Shown in pieces: positions 7,039 to 14,001 of a DNA stretch of 16,113 bases. The notes beneath the pieces are model-generated. The model was not told where the DNA came from. It did not search any database and saw only the letters and a list, made by a program, of their open reading frames with translations. The position numbers and the translations under genes were made by a program. Each line of letters begins with the position of its first letter. The stretch's first letter is position 1. This DNA comes from Lachnospiraceae bacterium (GTDB lineage Bacteria; Bacillota; Clostridia; Lachnospirales; Lachnospiraceae). The DNA lies in assembly GCA_900770535.1 (NCBI GenBank), contig CAAHDV010000221.1:1-16113 (forward strand), given 5' to 3'.

Positions 7039-7968
7039 TTGGATACCAGACAGATGGAATACATCATACAGATCAGCGAAGAACGCAGCATCACCAAAGC
7101 CGCGGAGAAACTTTTCATTACCCAGTCCGCCTTAAACCAGCAGCTGCAGAAACTGGAAAAGGAGCTGGGAATTGCCCTTTTTATCCGTACCCGCTCCGAC
7201 TGGCAGCTGACCCCCGCCGGGAAAATTTATGTCAATACCGCAAGGCAGATCCTGAATCTGAAAAAAGACGCCTACAGCCAGATCCAGGACTTAAAAGAAA
7301 GCGGAAACCGGCGCATCAGCCTGGGGCTCATCCCGGAACGCGGCGTCAATATGTTCACCGCCATCTACCCGGAATTTCACAAAAAGTTCCCGGACATCCG
7401 GATTGAGCCGGTGGAGTGCAACGTCCGGACCATGCAGAATCTCATCACGCGCAATGAACTGGATTTAGGCCTCATCACGCTGGCTCCGGCACAAAAAGAT
7501 GAAAACACCTACATTCATATGGAAGACGAAGAAATTTTCCTGGCAGTCCCATCCTGTCATCCACTGGCGGTCTCCGGCAGCGAACAGGCAGATACTGCCC
7601 CTGAGATCAGCCTTTCCCGCTTTTCCCAGGATCCCTTCATCCTCATCACCCGCCGTTCTACCATGTTCCAGCTGGAGGAATCCCTCTTTGCCGCAGCCGG
7701 TTTTGAACCCCAGGTGCTCTTTTCCACCAGCAGCAATGTGAGCAAATACCGCATGGTTCTGGCGGAAGTGGGCTGCGCCCTGCTGCCTGGATTTTTCGCA
7801 AAGCCGGATCTGGGGCTCCGTTACTTCCGTCTGGAAGGGAAACCGGCCTGGGAGGTCACCATGTGCTGCCGCAAGGGAGCTTACTTAAGCCAGGCGGAGC
7901 AGTATTTTCTGGAACTATGCCGGGATTACTGGAAAAGCCAGAAGCTGCCCCGGCATGCAGAAACCTGA
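7039..7968 (+). CDS. LysR-family transcriptional regulator 3
   Basis: A 309-residue LysR-type regulator starting at TTG, with AGGAGA 8 nt upstream. The helix-turn-helix includes ITKAAEKLFITQSALNQQL, identical over 19 residues to regulator 4 (9638), so the two may recognise the same or very similar operators. The effector domain runs from about residue 90 to the end (YFLELCRDYW), and there it differs clearly from its paralogues, which suggests a different inducer. It is divergent from the redox operon and almost certainly its regulator. It converges on gudD across a shared terminator. Confidence 0.94.
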   Translation: MDTRQMEYIIQISEERSITKAAEKLFITQSALNQQLQKLEKELGIALFIRTRSDWQLTPAGKIYVNTARQILNLKKDAYSQIQDLKESGNRRISLGLIPERGVNMFTAIYPEFHKKFPDIRIEPVECNVRTMQNLITRNELDLGLITLAPAQKDENTYIHMEDEEIFLAVPSCHPLAVSGSEQADTAPEISLSRFSQDPFILITRRSTMFQLEESLFAAAGFEPQVLFSTSSNVSKYRMVLAEVGCALLPGFFAKPDLGLRYFRLEGKPAWEVTMCCRKGAYLSQAEQYFLELCRDYWKSQKLPRHAET

Positions 7969-7990
7969 TTCTGGTCATCCAAAAACGTAA

Positions 7991-8032
7991 AAATGCCTGG
8001 TTCCGCGGACATTCCGCCAGAACCAGGCATTT
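7991..8032. terminator. Bidirectional terminator between LysR 3 and gudD
   Basis: Perfect 13-bp arms AAATGCCTGGTTC / GAACCAGGCATTT have T-rich tails on both strands (TTCTTATTTA on +, TTTTACGTTTTT on -). It serves both converging genes. Confidence 0.85.
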
Positions 8033-8070
8033 CTTATTTATATCGTGTTTTAGAATACCGTCTTATGCGA

Positions 8071-9411
8071 TTACCGAACCATGCACGGTTTCTTGTTATC
8101 GAAGGTCCAGCCCGGGATCAGGAACTGCATGCCAACAGCGTCGTTACGAGCGCCCTTGCCATAGCACTTGTCCATGTAAAGCTGATGAGCCTTCATAACC
8201 TGGTCACGGTCAACCTCTACACCAAGACCCGGCTTCTTCGGCAGGTCGATGCATCCGCCTACGATCTGCATCGGCTCTTTGGTCAGGCGCTCACGGCCCT
8301 CCTGCCAGATCCAGTGAGTATCAATACCGTTCATCTTGCCCGGGATTGCTGCTGCACACTGTACAACCATAGCCAGGGAGATATCGAAGTGGTTATTGGA
8401 ATGGCAGCCCCACATCAGACCGAAGTCGTTGCACAGCTGGCCTACACGTACGGAACCCTCCATGGTCCAGAAGTGCGGATCTGCTAACGGGATATCTACG
8501 CTCTGCAGAGCGATTGCGTGGCACATCTGACGCCAGTCAGTGTTGATCATGTTGGTAGCGGTCGGCATCATGGTTGCTTTTCTGAACTCAGCCATAACCT
8601 CACGGCCAGAGAAGCCATCCTCTGCACCACACGGATCCTCACAGTAAGCCAGAACCTTCTTTAAGTCCGGAGCAACTTCCAGAGCCTCTTTTAAGCTCCA
8701 GCATCCGTTCGGGTCAAGGTCTACACGTGCGTTCGGGAATGCTTCCTTGATTGCGGTAACAGCCTTTACCTCTTCCTGAGGAGCTAAAACGCCGCCCTTT
8801 AACTTGAAGTCCTCGAAGCCGTACTTCTCGTTGGTAGCCTTTGCCAGTGCCACGATTGCTTCCGGAGTCATAGCCTCCTCGTGACGCAGACGGTACCAGT
8901 CGCACTCTGCATCCGGCTCTTCCTCATACTCCAGGTTGGTTTTCTTGCGGTCACCAACATAGAACAGGTAAGACAGGAAACGAACCTTGTCTCTCTGGAT
9001 TCCGTCGCCCATTAAAGCTGCAGCCGGAACGTTTAAGAACTTGCCAAGCAGGTCAAGAAGCGGAGCCTCTACTGCGGTAACTACATGTACGCCAACACGC
9101 AGGTCGAAGGTCTGCAGGCCACGCTTGTCGTCCTTGATGTTAGCGGACAGCCATGCACGGATCTTGTTTAAGGTCTGCTTGTAATCACCAATGCTGGAGC
9201 CGATAACCAGATCTTTGATCTTCTCTAATGCGTCGGTAATCTTCTCACCGCCCGGAACCTCACCGATACCTTCGTTGCCGGTGCTGTCGGTCAGGATGAC
9301 AATGTTACGGGTGAAGTACGGAGCGTGCGCGCCGCTTAAGTTCAGCTCCATGCAGTCATGTCCTGCTACCGGGAAAACTTCCATCTTGGTAATTGTAGGA
9401 ATTGCGTTCAT
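8071..9411 (-). CDS. gudD: D-glucarate dehydratase
   Basis: A 446-residue enolase-superfamily enzyme that dehydrates D-glucarate (and L-idarate) to 5-keto-4-deoxy-D-glucarate. It aligns essentially end to end with E. coli GudD, including [13 protein letters not shown] and the C-terminal [14 protein letters not shown]. Catalytic Lys205 (in FKLKGG) and His337 (in CHSNNHFD), magnesium ligands Asp233, Glu258 and Asn287, and Asp311 (in ADPHFW) all sit at the E. coli numbers minus two. The ATG is preceded by GGAGGG. It is a single-gene unit, divergent from regulator 4. The later enzymes of the pathway (aldolase, tartronate semialdehyde reductase, glycerate kinase) are not in the window. Confidence 0.97.
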   Translation of the reverse strand: MNAIPTITKMEVFPVAGHDCMELNLSGAHAPYFTRNIVILTDSTGNEGIGEVPGGEKITDALEKIKDLVIGSSIGDYKQTLNKIRAWLSANIKDDKRGLQTFDLRVGVHVVTAVEAPLLDLLGKFLNVPAAALMGDGIQRDKVRFLSYLFYVGDRKKTNLEYEEEPDAECDWYRLRHEEAMTPEAIVALAKATNEKYGFEDFKLKGGVLAPQEEVKAVTAIKEAFPNARVDLDPNGCWSLKEALEVAPDLKKVLAYCEDPCGAEDGFSGREVMAEFRKATMMPTATNMINTDWRQMCHAIALQSVDIPLADPHFWTMEGSVRVGQLCNDFGLMWGCHSNNHFDISLAMVVQCAAAIPGKMNGIDTHWIWQEGRERLTKEPMQIVGGCIDLPKKPGLGVEVDRDQVMKAHQLYMDKCYGKGARNDAVGMQFLIPGWTFDNKKPCMVR

Positions 9412-9477
9412 TTGAATACCCTCCTTAAATAATATATAAATGATATTTTGAAGTTCTTTGTATCTCTTACTGATGCT

Positions 9478-9506
9478 ATCATAGCACTTCGATGCAAATA
9501 AGTAAA
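9478..9506 (-). promoter_or_regulatory. Predicted gudD promoter
   Basis: Read on the - strand, TTTACT (9501-9506), a 17-bp spacer and TATGAT (9478-9483). The hexamers are identical to those of the LarA-like promoter, and the -35 region matches the permease promoter. Confidence 0.65.
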
Positions 9507-9532
9507 ATTAATAGTATTTATATTTCTCTTAA
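9498..9532 (-). promoter_or_regulatory. Predicted LysR binding region of gudD, shared with the permease promoter
   Basis: This 35-bp block matches the permease upstream block (10583-10617) at 28 of 35 positions without gaps. It begins TTAAGAGA and ends TTAATTTTACTTAT on the - strand, covering the -35 box. Inside it, TAAATA-N10-TACTTA is a near-perfect dyad. The -65-type dyad found at the other promoters keeps only its half nearer the promoter (TTAA). Confidence 0.6.
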
Positions 9533-9544
9533 TAATTTTTCTTG

Positions 9545-9573
9545 TTTATTTTCCATCCGGAACCTGTTATAAT
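9545..9573 (+). promoter_or_regulatory. Possible promoter of the fourth LysR gene
   Basis: A perfect TATAAT (9568-9573) is preceded at 17 bp by a weak TTTATT (9545-9550). The weak -35 box resembles that proposed for the first LysR gene. Confidence 0.5.
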
Positions 9574-9637
9574 CAATGTGCTTTATCCTTATTTATAGAA
9601 GAAACACAGATTGGCGCATTTGCAATGGGAGGTTTTC

Positions 9638-10558
9638 ATGGATACCAAACAAATCGAATATATATTAAAAATCGCAGAGGAGAACAATATCACCAAAGCT
9701 GCGGAAAAACTGTTCATCACCCAGTCTGCCTTAAACCAGCAGCTTTTAAAACTGGAAAAAGAACTGGGCACTCCTCTTTTCCACCGTTCCCGCACTAACT
9801 GGCGCCTGACGGAAGCCGGAGAAATCTATGTTGAAGGGGCAAAAGCTGCCCTTCAGATTAAAAATACAACGTACAACAAAATCTACGATGTGGTCAGCGC
9901 CCGCAAAGGCCACCTGACCCTGGGACTGACTCCGGGCCGAGGCCTGCGCATGTTTACCGCCATTTACCCGGAACTGCACCGAAGCTTTCCAAATCTGGAC
10001 GTGCGGCCCATAGAAATGCGGGTCCGCGCCCAGCAGGATGCCATTGCCAAAGGCGAGATCGATGTAGGCCTTATGACCCTCGCCCCAAGGGACCAGACCA
10101 GCGATACCTACTACCCGTTAAAAAAAGAAGAGCTGGTCCTCATCATCCCTACCGGACATCCACTGGCGGAAAAAGCCGCGCCTTACGGCGAACCACTGGC
10201 CACGATGGACTTAAACGAGCTTCGCTATGAACCTTTTGTGCTGATGGACAAAACCTCCACCCTGCGCTCCTCCTGCGATCTTTTGTTTGAGAAGGCCGGA
10301 TTCGTTCCAAATATTCTCTTTGAAACCAACAATACCGGAGGCATTGCCGCCATGGTTCAGTCCACTCTGTGCTGCGGCATCATCCCACGCTACTATACGC
10401 TGGGACTCACCGAAGGTGTGGCCTGCTTCTCCCTGCCGGACCGTCCGTCCTGGGAGATTGCCATCAGCTGCCAGAAACATGGCTACTTAAACTCCGGCGC
10501 AAAGGAGTTTATCCGCCTGGCACGGGAGTACTGGGAAAATTCCGCTCCACTCTATTAA
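9638..10558 (+). CDS. LysR-family transcriptional regulator 4
   Basis: A 306-residue LysR-type regulator. The ATG at 9638 follows GGGAGGT with 5 nt spacing; the frame extends upstream to a TTG at 9611 with no support. The helix-turn-helix is nearly the same as in regulator 3 (ITKAAEKLFITQSALNQQL), and the C-terminus ends with the shared LAREYW. The effector domain holds the family's usual two lobes. It lies between gudD (divergent) and the permease (same direction), and these two promoters share a 35-bp block, so it is the best candidate regulator of both. No hairpin terminator is seen before the permease promoter. Confidence 0.94.
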   Translation: MDTKQIEYILKIAEENNITKAAEKLFITQSALNQQLLKLEKELGTPLFHRSRTNWRLTEAGEIYVEGAKAALQIKNTTYNKIYDVVSARKGHLTLGLTPGRGLRMFTAIYPELHRSFPNLDVRPIEMRVRAQQDAIAKGEIDVGLMTLAPRDQTSDTYYPLKKEELVLIIPTGHPLAEKAAPYGEPLATMDLNELRYEPFVLMDKTSTLRSSCDLLFEKAGFVPNILFETNNTGGIAAMVQSTLCCGIIPRYYTLGLTEGVACFSLPDRPSWEIAISCQKHGYLNSGAKEFIRLAREYWENSAPLY

Positions 10559-10573
10559 TTCTGTGAGCATGTA

Positions 10574-10586
10574 TTAATTTTTTTAA
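10574..10586. promoter_or_regulatory. Predicted LysR operator upstream of the permease
   Basis: TTAA-TTTTT-TTAA is a T-N11-A element matching the TTAG-TTTTT-CTAA dyads at 1630 and 7007 in form. It is centred at 10580, exactly 29 bp upstream of the permease -35 box, as at the other two sites. Confidence 0.5.
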
Positions 10587-10617
10587 GAGATGGCTAAGTA
10601 CAGTTAATTTTACTTAT
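10583..10617 (+). promoter_or_regulatory. Predicted LysR binding region of the permease, shared with gudD
   Basis: The counterpart of the gudD block at 9498-9532 (28 of 35 identical, no gaps). It contains the perfect dyad TAAGTA-N10-TACTTA (10595-10616), whose right arm overlaps the -35 box. That suits the activation site of a LysR regulator. Confidence 0.6.
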
Positions 10618-10637
10618 GTATTAGTTTTCGTTATAAT
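10609..10637 (+). promoter_or_regulatory. Predicted promoter of the GntP-family permease
   Basis: TTTACT (10609-10614), a 17-bp spacer and a perfect TATAAT (10632-10637). Transcription would begin near 10644, leaving an untranslated leader of about 175 nt, long for a simple promoter. Confidence 0.65.
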
Positions 10638-10735
10638 GCCTCTTGTCATAATTTTATCACTTCCCGCCGAACCTTTCAAGAAGGGATCTGCGGCCGCATC
10701 CCCCAACATTTGATGCGTGAAATTCCTGTACCGAA

Positions 10736-10796
10736 ACTCACTTTTCTGCTGGAAATTTTTTCCTGTGTTTTCGGAATAACAGGGAGGAAAAGTGAG
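10736..10796 (+). promoter_or_regulatory. Structured leader upstream of the permease
   Basis: CTCACTTTTC (10737-10746) pairs with GAAAAGTGAG (10787-10796). Inside the closed region, CCTGT/ACAGG (10762-10783) and GGAAA/TTTCC (10751-10763) can form competing smaller stems. The closing stem hides an AGGGAGG sequence and ends shortly before the permease ribosome site. No known riboswitch class is recognised. Confidence 0.35.
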
Positions 10797-10818
10797 CACA
10801 CTACAGAAAGAGGTATGA
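10792..10818 (+). other. Possible 8-codon upstream ORF overlapping the permease start
   Basis: AGGGAGG (10781-10787) is followed after 4 nt by GTG. The frame encodes (M)STLQKEV and stops at TGA 10816-10818, which overlaps an ATG at 10815. Its ribosome site is stronger than the permease's own GAAAGAGG, so it could couple translation of the two. Very short; it may be chance. Confidence 0.25.
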
Positions 10819-10820
10819 AT

Positions 10821-12203
10821 ATGTCACATGAAACCCAGATGCTGCTTGGCCTGTTCTTAGGCATCGCGATCATGATCTTCCTGGTTATGAAGACCAGAAC
10901 CCACACGTTTATCGCGCTGCTGCTTGCTGCACTGATCACAGGTCTGATCGGCAAAATGTCCCCGTCTGATGCCATTACCGCAATCCAGGATGGCTTCGGA
11001 AACACCTTAAAAAGTACCGGTATCATCATCGGCCTCGGCGTTATGATGGGCGGTATCCTCGAGAAAACCGGCGCTGCAGAGCGTATGGCATTTTCCTTCA
11101 TCAAAAAGATCGGAAGCGGAAAAGAGGAGCTTGCCCTTGGTATCACCGGATGGCTGGTATCCATCCCGGTTTTCGCAGATTCCGCAATTGTAATCTTTGC
11201 TCCGTTATGTAAGGCAATGTCCCGCGTAACCGGTAAATCTGTTATCGCTCTGGCACTGGCTCTGGCCTGCGGCCTGCAGTGTACCCACGTAATGGTTCCG
11301 CCGACTCCAGGTCCGTTAACCGCTGCCGGCATGATGGGCGTTGATGTTGGTCAGATGATCATCGCAGGTGCCCTGATGTCCGTTCCGATCCTTATCGCAG
11401 CAATGCTTTACGCAAACTGGATCGGCAAAAAGATCTACCAGATTCCGCGTGAGGATGGTACTTACGACCGCAAAGAGTTCAAGAAAGAGTACTTAAAGAC
11501 CATGGATCAGTTAGATGAGATCATGGGCGCAAAAGAGCTTCCGGGTCTGGGCGAGTCCCTTGCTCCGATCCTGATTCCGCTGGTACTCATCCTGAGCAAG
11601 ACCGTATGTGATTTCGTAGGTGTTGATAAAGAAAGCTTCATCTACAGCATTGTTGCCCTGTTAGGTTCCCCGATCGTAGCCCTGGGCCTTGGTACTACCA
11701 TTGCTGTTTACGGCATCGGTAAAGATATTCCGAAGGATAAGCTCATGAACATCATGGGCGACAGCATCAAGGATACCGGTATGATCATGCTGATCACCGG
11801 TGCAGGCGGATCCCTTGGAAACATCATCAAAGTCAGCGGTATCGGCGATGTACTTGGTGCAACCGTAGTTTCCTGGCCGATCCCGGCTATCCTGATCCCG
11901 GTTCTCATCGGTGCACTCATGCGTCTGGCTCTGGGTTCCGCAACCGTAGCCATCACCACCGCAGCATCCCTGACCGCTCCGCTCATCACCACTCTTGGCT
12001 TAAATCCGGTTCTGCTGGCACAGGCTTCCTGTATCGGCGCAATCGCATTCAGCTACTTTAACGACAGTGGTTTCTGGGTGTTCAACGGTATGTTCGGTCT
12101 GACCGAGATTAAGGACCAGCTCCGCTGTAAGACAGCCGTATCCTTCATCATGACGGGTGTTGGTATTGTAGAGCTGCTGATCTTAAATATGATCTGGAAA
12201 TAA
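10821..12203 (+). CDS. GntP-family permease (gluconate/sugar-acid type)
   Basis: A 460-residue polytopic membrane protein of the GntP family, whose known members carry gluconate, fructuronate or D-serine with protons. Hydrophobic segments run almost without break from residue 5 onwards. The family signature THVMVPPTPGPLTAAGMMG lies near residue 160, and FADSAIVIFAPL matches the substrate-region segment of GntP. The ATG at 10821 is chosen because AGAGG ends 7 nt upstream; the ATG at 10815 would have only 1 nt, and the long upstream extension (from 10710) has no transport-family character. The shared promoter block with gudD suggests that it imports glucarate or a related acid; the substrate itself is inferred. 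Confidence 0.92.
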   Translation: MSHETQMLLGLFLGIAIMIFLVMKTRTHTFIALLLAALITGLIGKMSPSDAITAIQDGFGNTLKSTGIIIGLGVMMGGILEKTGAAERMAFSFIKKIGSGKEELALGITGWLVSIPVFADSAIVIFAPLCKAMSRVTGKSVIALALALACGLQCTHVMVPPTPGPLTAAGMMGVDVGQMIIAGALMSVPILIAAMLYANWIGKKIYQIPREDGTYDRKEFKKEYLKTMDQLDEIMGAKELPGLGESLAPILIPLVLILSKTVCDFVGVDKESFIYSIVALLGSPIVALGLGTTIAVYGIGKDIPKDKLMNIMGDSIKDTGMIMLITGAGGSLGNIIKVSGIGDVLGATVVSWPIPAILIPVLIGALMRLALGSATVAITTAASLTAPLITTLGLNPVLLAQASCIGAIAFSYFNDSGFWVFNGMFGLTEIKDQLRCKTAVSFIMTGVGIVELLILNMIWK

Positions 12204-12227
12204 ATATCGCTTTAGAAATAAAGAAAC

Positions 12228-12274
12228 AAAAGGACCTCATCGGATGAAAACAACATTCGATGAAGTCCTTTTTG
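12228..12274. terminator. Bidirectional terminator after the permease
   Basis: AAAAGGAC (12228-12235) pairs with GTCCTTTT (12265-12272), extended inward by CATCG/CGATG and ATG/CAT around an A-rich loop. T-rich tails lie on both sides. It ends the permease transcript and the nagA-side transcript on the opposite strand. Confidence 0.85.
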
Positions 12275-12294
12275 TGTTTTGTAAATTTTATTCC

Positions 12295-12585
12295 TTAATA
12301 CGCTGCACGCACCGCAAAATTTTTCCGTGTTTCATCCACCTTGAAATACTTCATACTCTCGATCACGCCGCGCTTCTCCAGTCCCTTCTCCCTTGCCAGG
12401 TCACGGATTTTGATCAGGTCGCTCATCTTGCTCATACGGCCGACCAACGGCATCAGATGATCCACGCCCTTCTCTGCGTAGGTCTCAAAAGCAAAACCAT
12501 TTCTCATGGATTCACCGTAACCGATCTTCATGTTCACGCGGCTGCGCAGCCTTCTGGCAAAACAGTTGGGCGTCAGCCGCTCCAC
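12295..12585 (-). CDS. Unrecognised small ORF downstream of nagA (possible gene remnant)
   Basis: An open frame of 96 codons beginning with GTG 14 nt after the nagA stop and ending just before the terminator. I do not recognise the family. The product is basic and soluble, without signal peptide or membrane segment; the segment from about residue 19 (MKIGYGESMRNGFAFETYAE) onward looks protein-like. There is no good ribosome site before the GTG or before the internal ATG, and a TAG sits three codons upstream. It could be a small protein translated by coupling to nagA, or the surviving C-terminal part of a degraded gene. Confidence 0.4.
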   Translation of the reverse strand: MERLTPNCFARRLRSRVNMKIGYGESMRNGFAFETYAEKGVDHLMPLVGRMSKMSDLIKIRDLAREKGLEKRGVIESMKYFKVDETRKNFAVRAAY

Positions 12586-12599
12586 TCTGTGGCGCTATT

Positions 12600-13847
12600 T
12601 TACAGAAATGGAAGCTGACCGTCCTTGATGACCATCTTCAGAGCCAGTTCTTCATCCAGCAGGACAATATCTGCCTTTTTTCCGGCGGAAATAGAACCGT
12701 AGGTATCATAAACACCAAGAGACTTTGCCGGATTCGCCGTCGCGCAGGCCACTGCAGTTTCCAGCGGAATCTCCATCACCTTCACAACGGTGCGCATGCA
12801 GTCCATCAGGTTGGTAACAGAACCTGCCAGCGCGCCTCCATCCACCAGGGTTGCCCGGTTTCCGTTCACGTTGACATCCAGGCCGCCCAGCGTATAAGTG
12901 CCGTCCGGCATGCCGGTGGCGCGCATGCTGTCACTGATGAGGATCATACGGTCCGCGCCCATCATGGCAAAGGTGGCACGAACAACTGCCGGATGAATGT
13001 GTACGTTATCACAGATAATCTCCGCCATCACATGCTTACTGTCCGCCACCGCGCCGATGACTCCCGGCGCCCGGTGGGTAAAGGCTGGCATGGCATTGTA
13101 GAGATGTACTGCATGATTGGCTCCAGCCGCAAAAGCTGCCATGGCAGTATCATAATCCGCATTGGTATGAGCCAGGGAAATATCCACGAAATCCTTCATT
13201 TCCCTAATAAAAGAAACTGCTTCGCTGCTCTCCTCCGGCGCGATACCGATGAATTTCACCAGGCCTTCTGAAGCTTTCAGGAAACGCTTTGCAATCTCCA
13301 CATTGCATGGAACAATGTTTTTCTCATCCTGGGCGCCTTTCTTGACCGGGCTGATGAAGGGGCCTTCCATGTTTAGGCCGAGAAGATCTGCCTCAAATCC
13401 TCCTGTTTTCTGCGTCTTTTTGTAAGCCGCCGCATTCCGTAAAATCTGCTCCAGTTCCTCCACCGGCAGCGTCATAGTAGCCGGTGCGATAGCGGTCACA
13501 CCAATCGAAGCCTCGTACTGCGCAATCTTTTTCAGCGCCTCCGGTGTCCCGTCACAGACATCCGCACCCACACAGCCATGGAAATGCAGGTCGATGAGAC
13601 CCGGAATAGCGTAAGCGCCTTCTCCGTCTACCACAACATCTTCTGTTTCTTCATTTTCCAGACATTCATTTTCGAAATTTTTCTTCTCCAGGCATTCTGG
13701 CCCGGTCAGGTTCTTTTCCGCATCTGTGCCTGTCTGTCTCGTCTCCCCATCCACATGTACCTCTGCAATCCGGTCCCCCCGGACCACAATCTCCCCCGGT
13801 ACAAATTTCTGTTCTTCTGTGTAAACTTGTACATTCTTAATAATCAT
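12600..13847 (-). CDS. nagA: N-acetylglucosamine-6-phosphate deacetylase
   Basis: A 415-residue amidohydrolase that removes the acetyl group from GlcNAc-6-phosphate, feeding NagB. Metal and catalytic residues are in place: His88 and His90 (DLHFHG), Glu161 (NMEGPF), His227 (SLAHTN), His248 (HLYNAM) and Asp306 (ISDSMRATG), with spacing like E. coli Glu131/His195/His216/Asp273. The ATG at 13847 follows AGGGGGTG by 7 nt; the open frame upstream has no support. About 40 residues of acidic, low-complexity sequence (roughly 35-72, with ECLEKKNFEN then ECLENEETED) are inserted before the conserved IPGLIDLH, which explains the length over E. coli's 382. Divergent from nagB. Confidence 0.96.
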   Translation of the reverse strand: MIIKNVQVYTEEQKFVPGEIVVRGDRIAEVHVDGETRQTGTDAEKNLTGPECLEKKNFENECLENEETEDVVVDGEGAYAIPGLIDLHFHGCVGADVCDGTPEALKKIAQYEASIGVTAIAPATMTLPVEELEQILRNAAAYKKTQKTGGFEADLLGLNMEGPFISPVKKGAQDEKNIVPCNVEIAKRFLKASEGLVKFIGIAPEESSEAVSFIREMKDFVDISLAHTNADYDTAMAAFAAGANHAVHLYNAMPAFTHRAPGVIGAVADSKHVMAEIICDNVHIHPAVVRATFAMMGADRMILISDSMRATGMPDGTYTLGGLDVNVNGNRATLVDGGALAGSVTNLMDCMRTVVKVMEIPLETAVACATANPAKSLGVYDTYGSISAGKKADIVLLDEELALKMVIKDGQLPFL

Positions 13848-13870
13848 GCGTATGCACCCCCTATGGGCGT

Positions 13871-13899
13871 AGTATAATTGACTCCGCGCAGAATTACAA
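13871..13899 (-). promoter_or_regulatory. Predicted nagA promoter
   Basis: Read on the - strand, TTGTAA (13894-13899), a 17-bp spacer and TATACT (13871-13876). The -35 box lies inside CTATTGTAATTC, which recurs with one change as the nagB -35 region. Confidence 0.65.
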
Positions 13900-13931
13900 T
13901 AGTTTTCCCCTAAACTCTTTTTTCTATTGTA
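13895..13931. promoter_or_regulatory. Inverted repeat between the nagA and nagB promoters
   Basis: TACAATAG (13895-13902) and CTATTGTA (13924-13931) are perfect 8-bp arms separated by 21 bp. Each arm overlaps the -35 box of one of the two divergent promoters. The symmetry suits one regulator repressing both genes. It does not match any amino-sugar operator that I can name. Confidence 0.5.
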
Positions 13932-13954
13932 TTTCCCCAGAAAACCGATATACT
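13927..13954 (+). promoter_or_regulatory. Predicted nagB promoter
   Basis: TTGTAT (13927-13932), a 16-bp spacer and TATACT (13949-13954). The transcript would start near 13961. The leader contains AAGGGGTATT (13963-13972) and AAGGGGGTATT (13984-13994), two ribosome-site-like copies 21 nt apart. Confidence 0.6.
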
Positions 13955-14001
13955 TAAGATGGAAGGGGTATTTTACAATAAATAAGGGGGTATTACTTAC
14001 T

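Noticed and set aside
10710..10820. N-terminal extension of 37 residues on the permease
   Set aside because: It has no ribosome site, is unlike GntP-family N-termini, and lies in the predicted structured leader; the ATG at 10821 is better supported.
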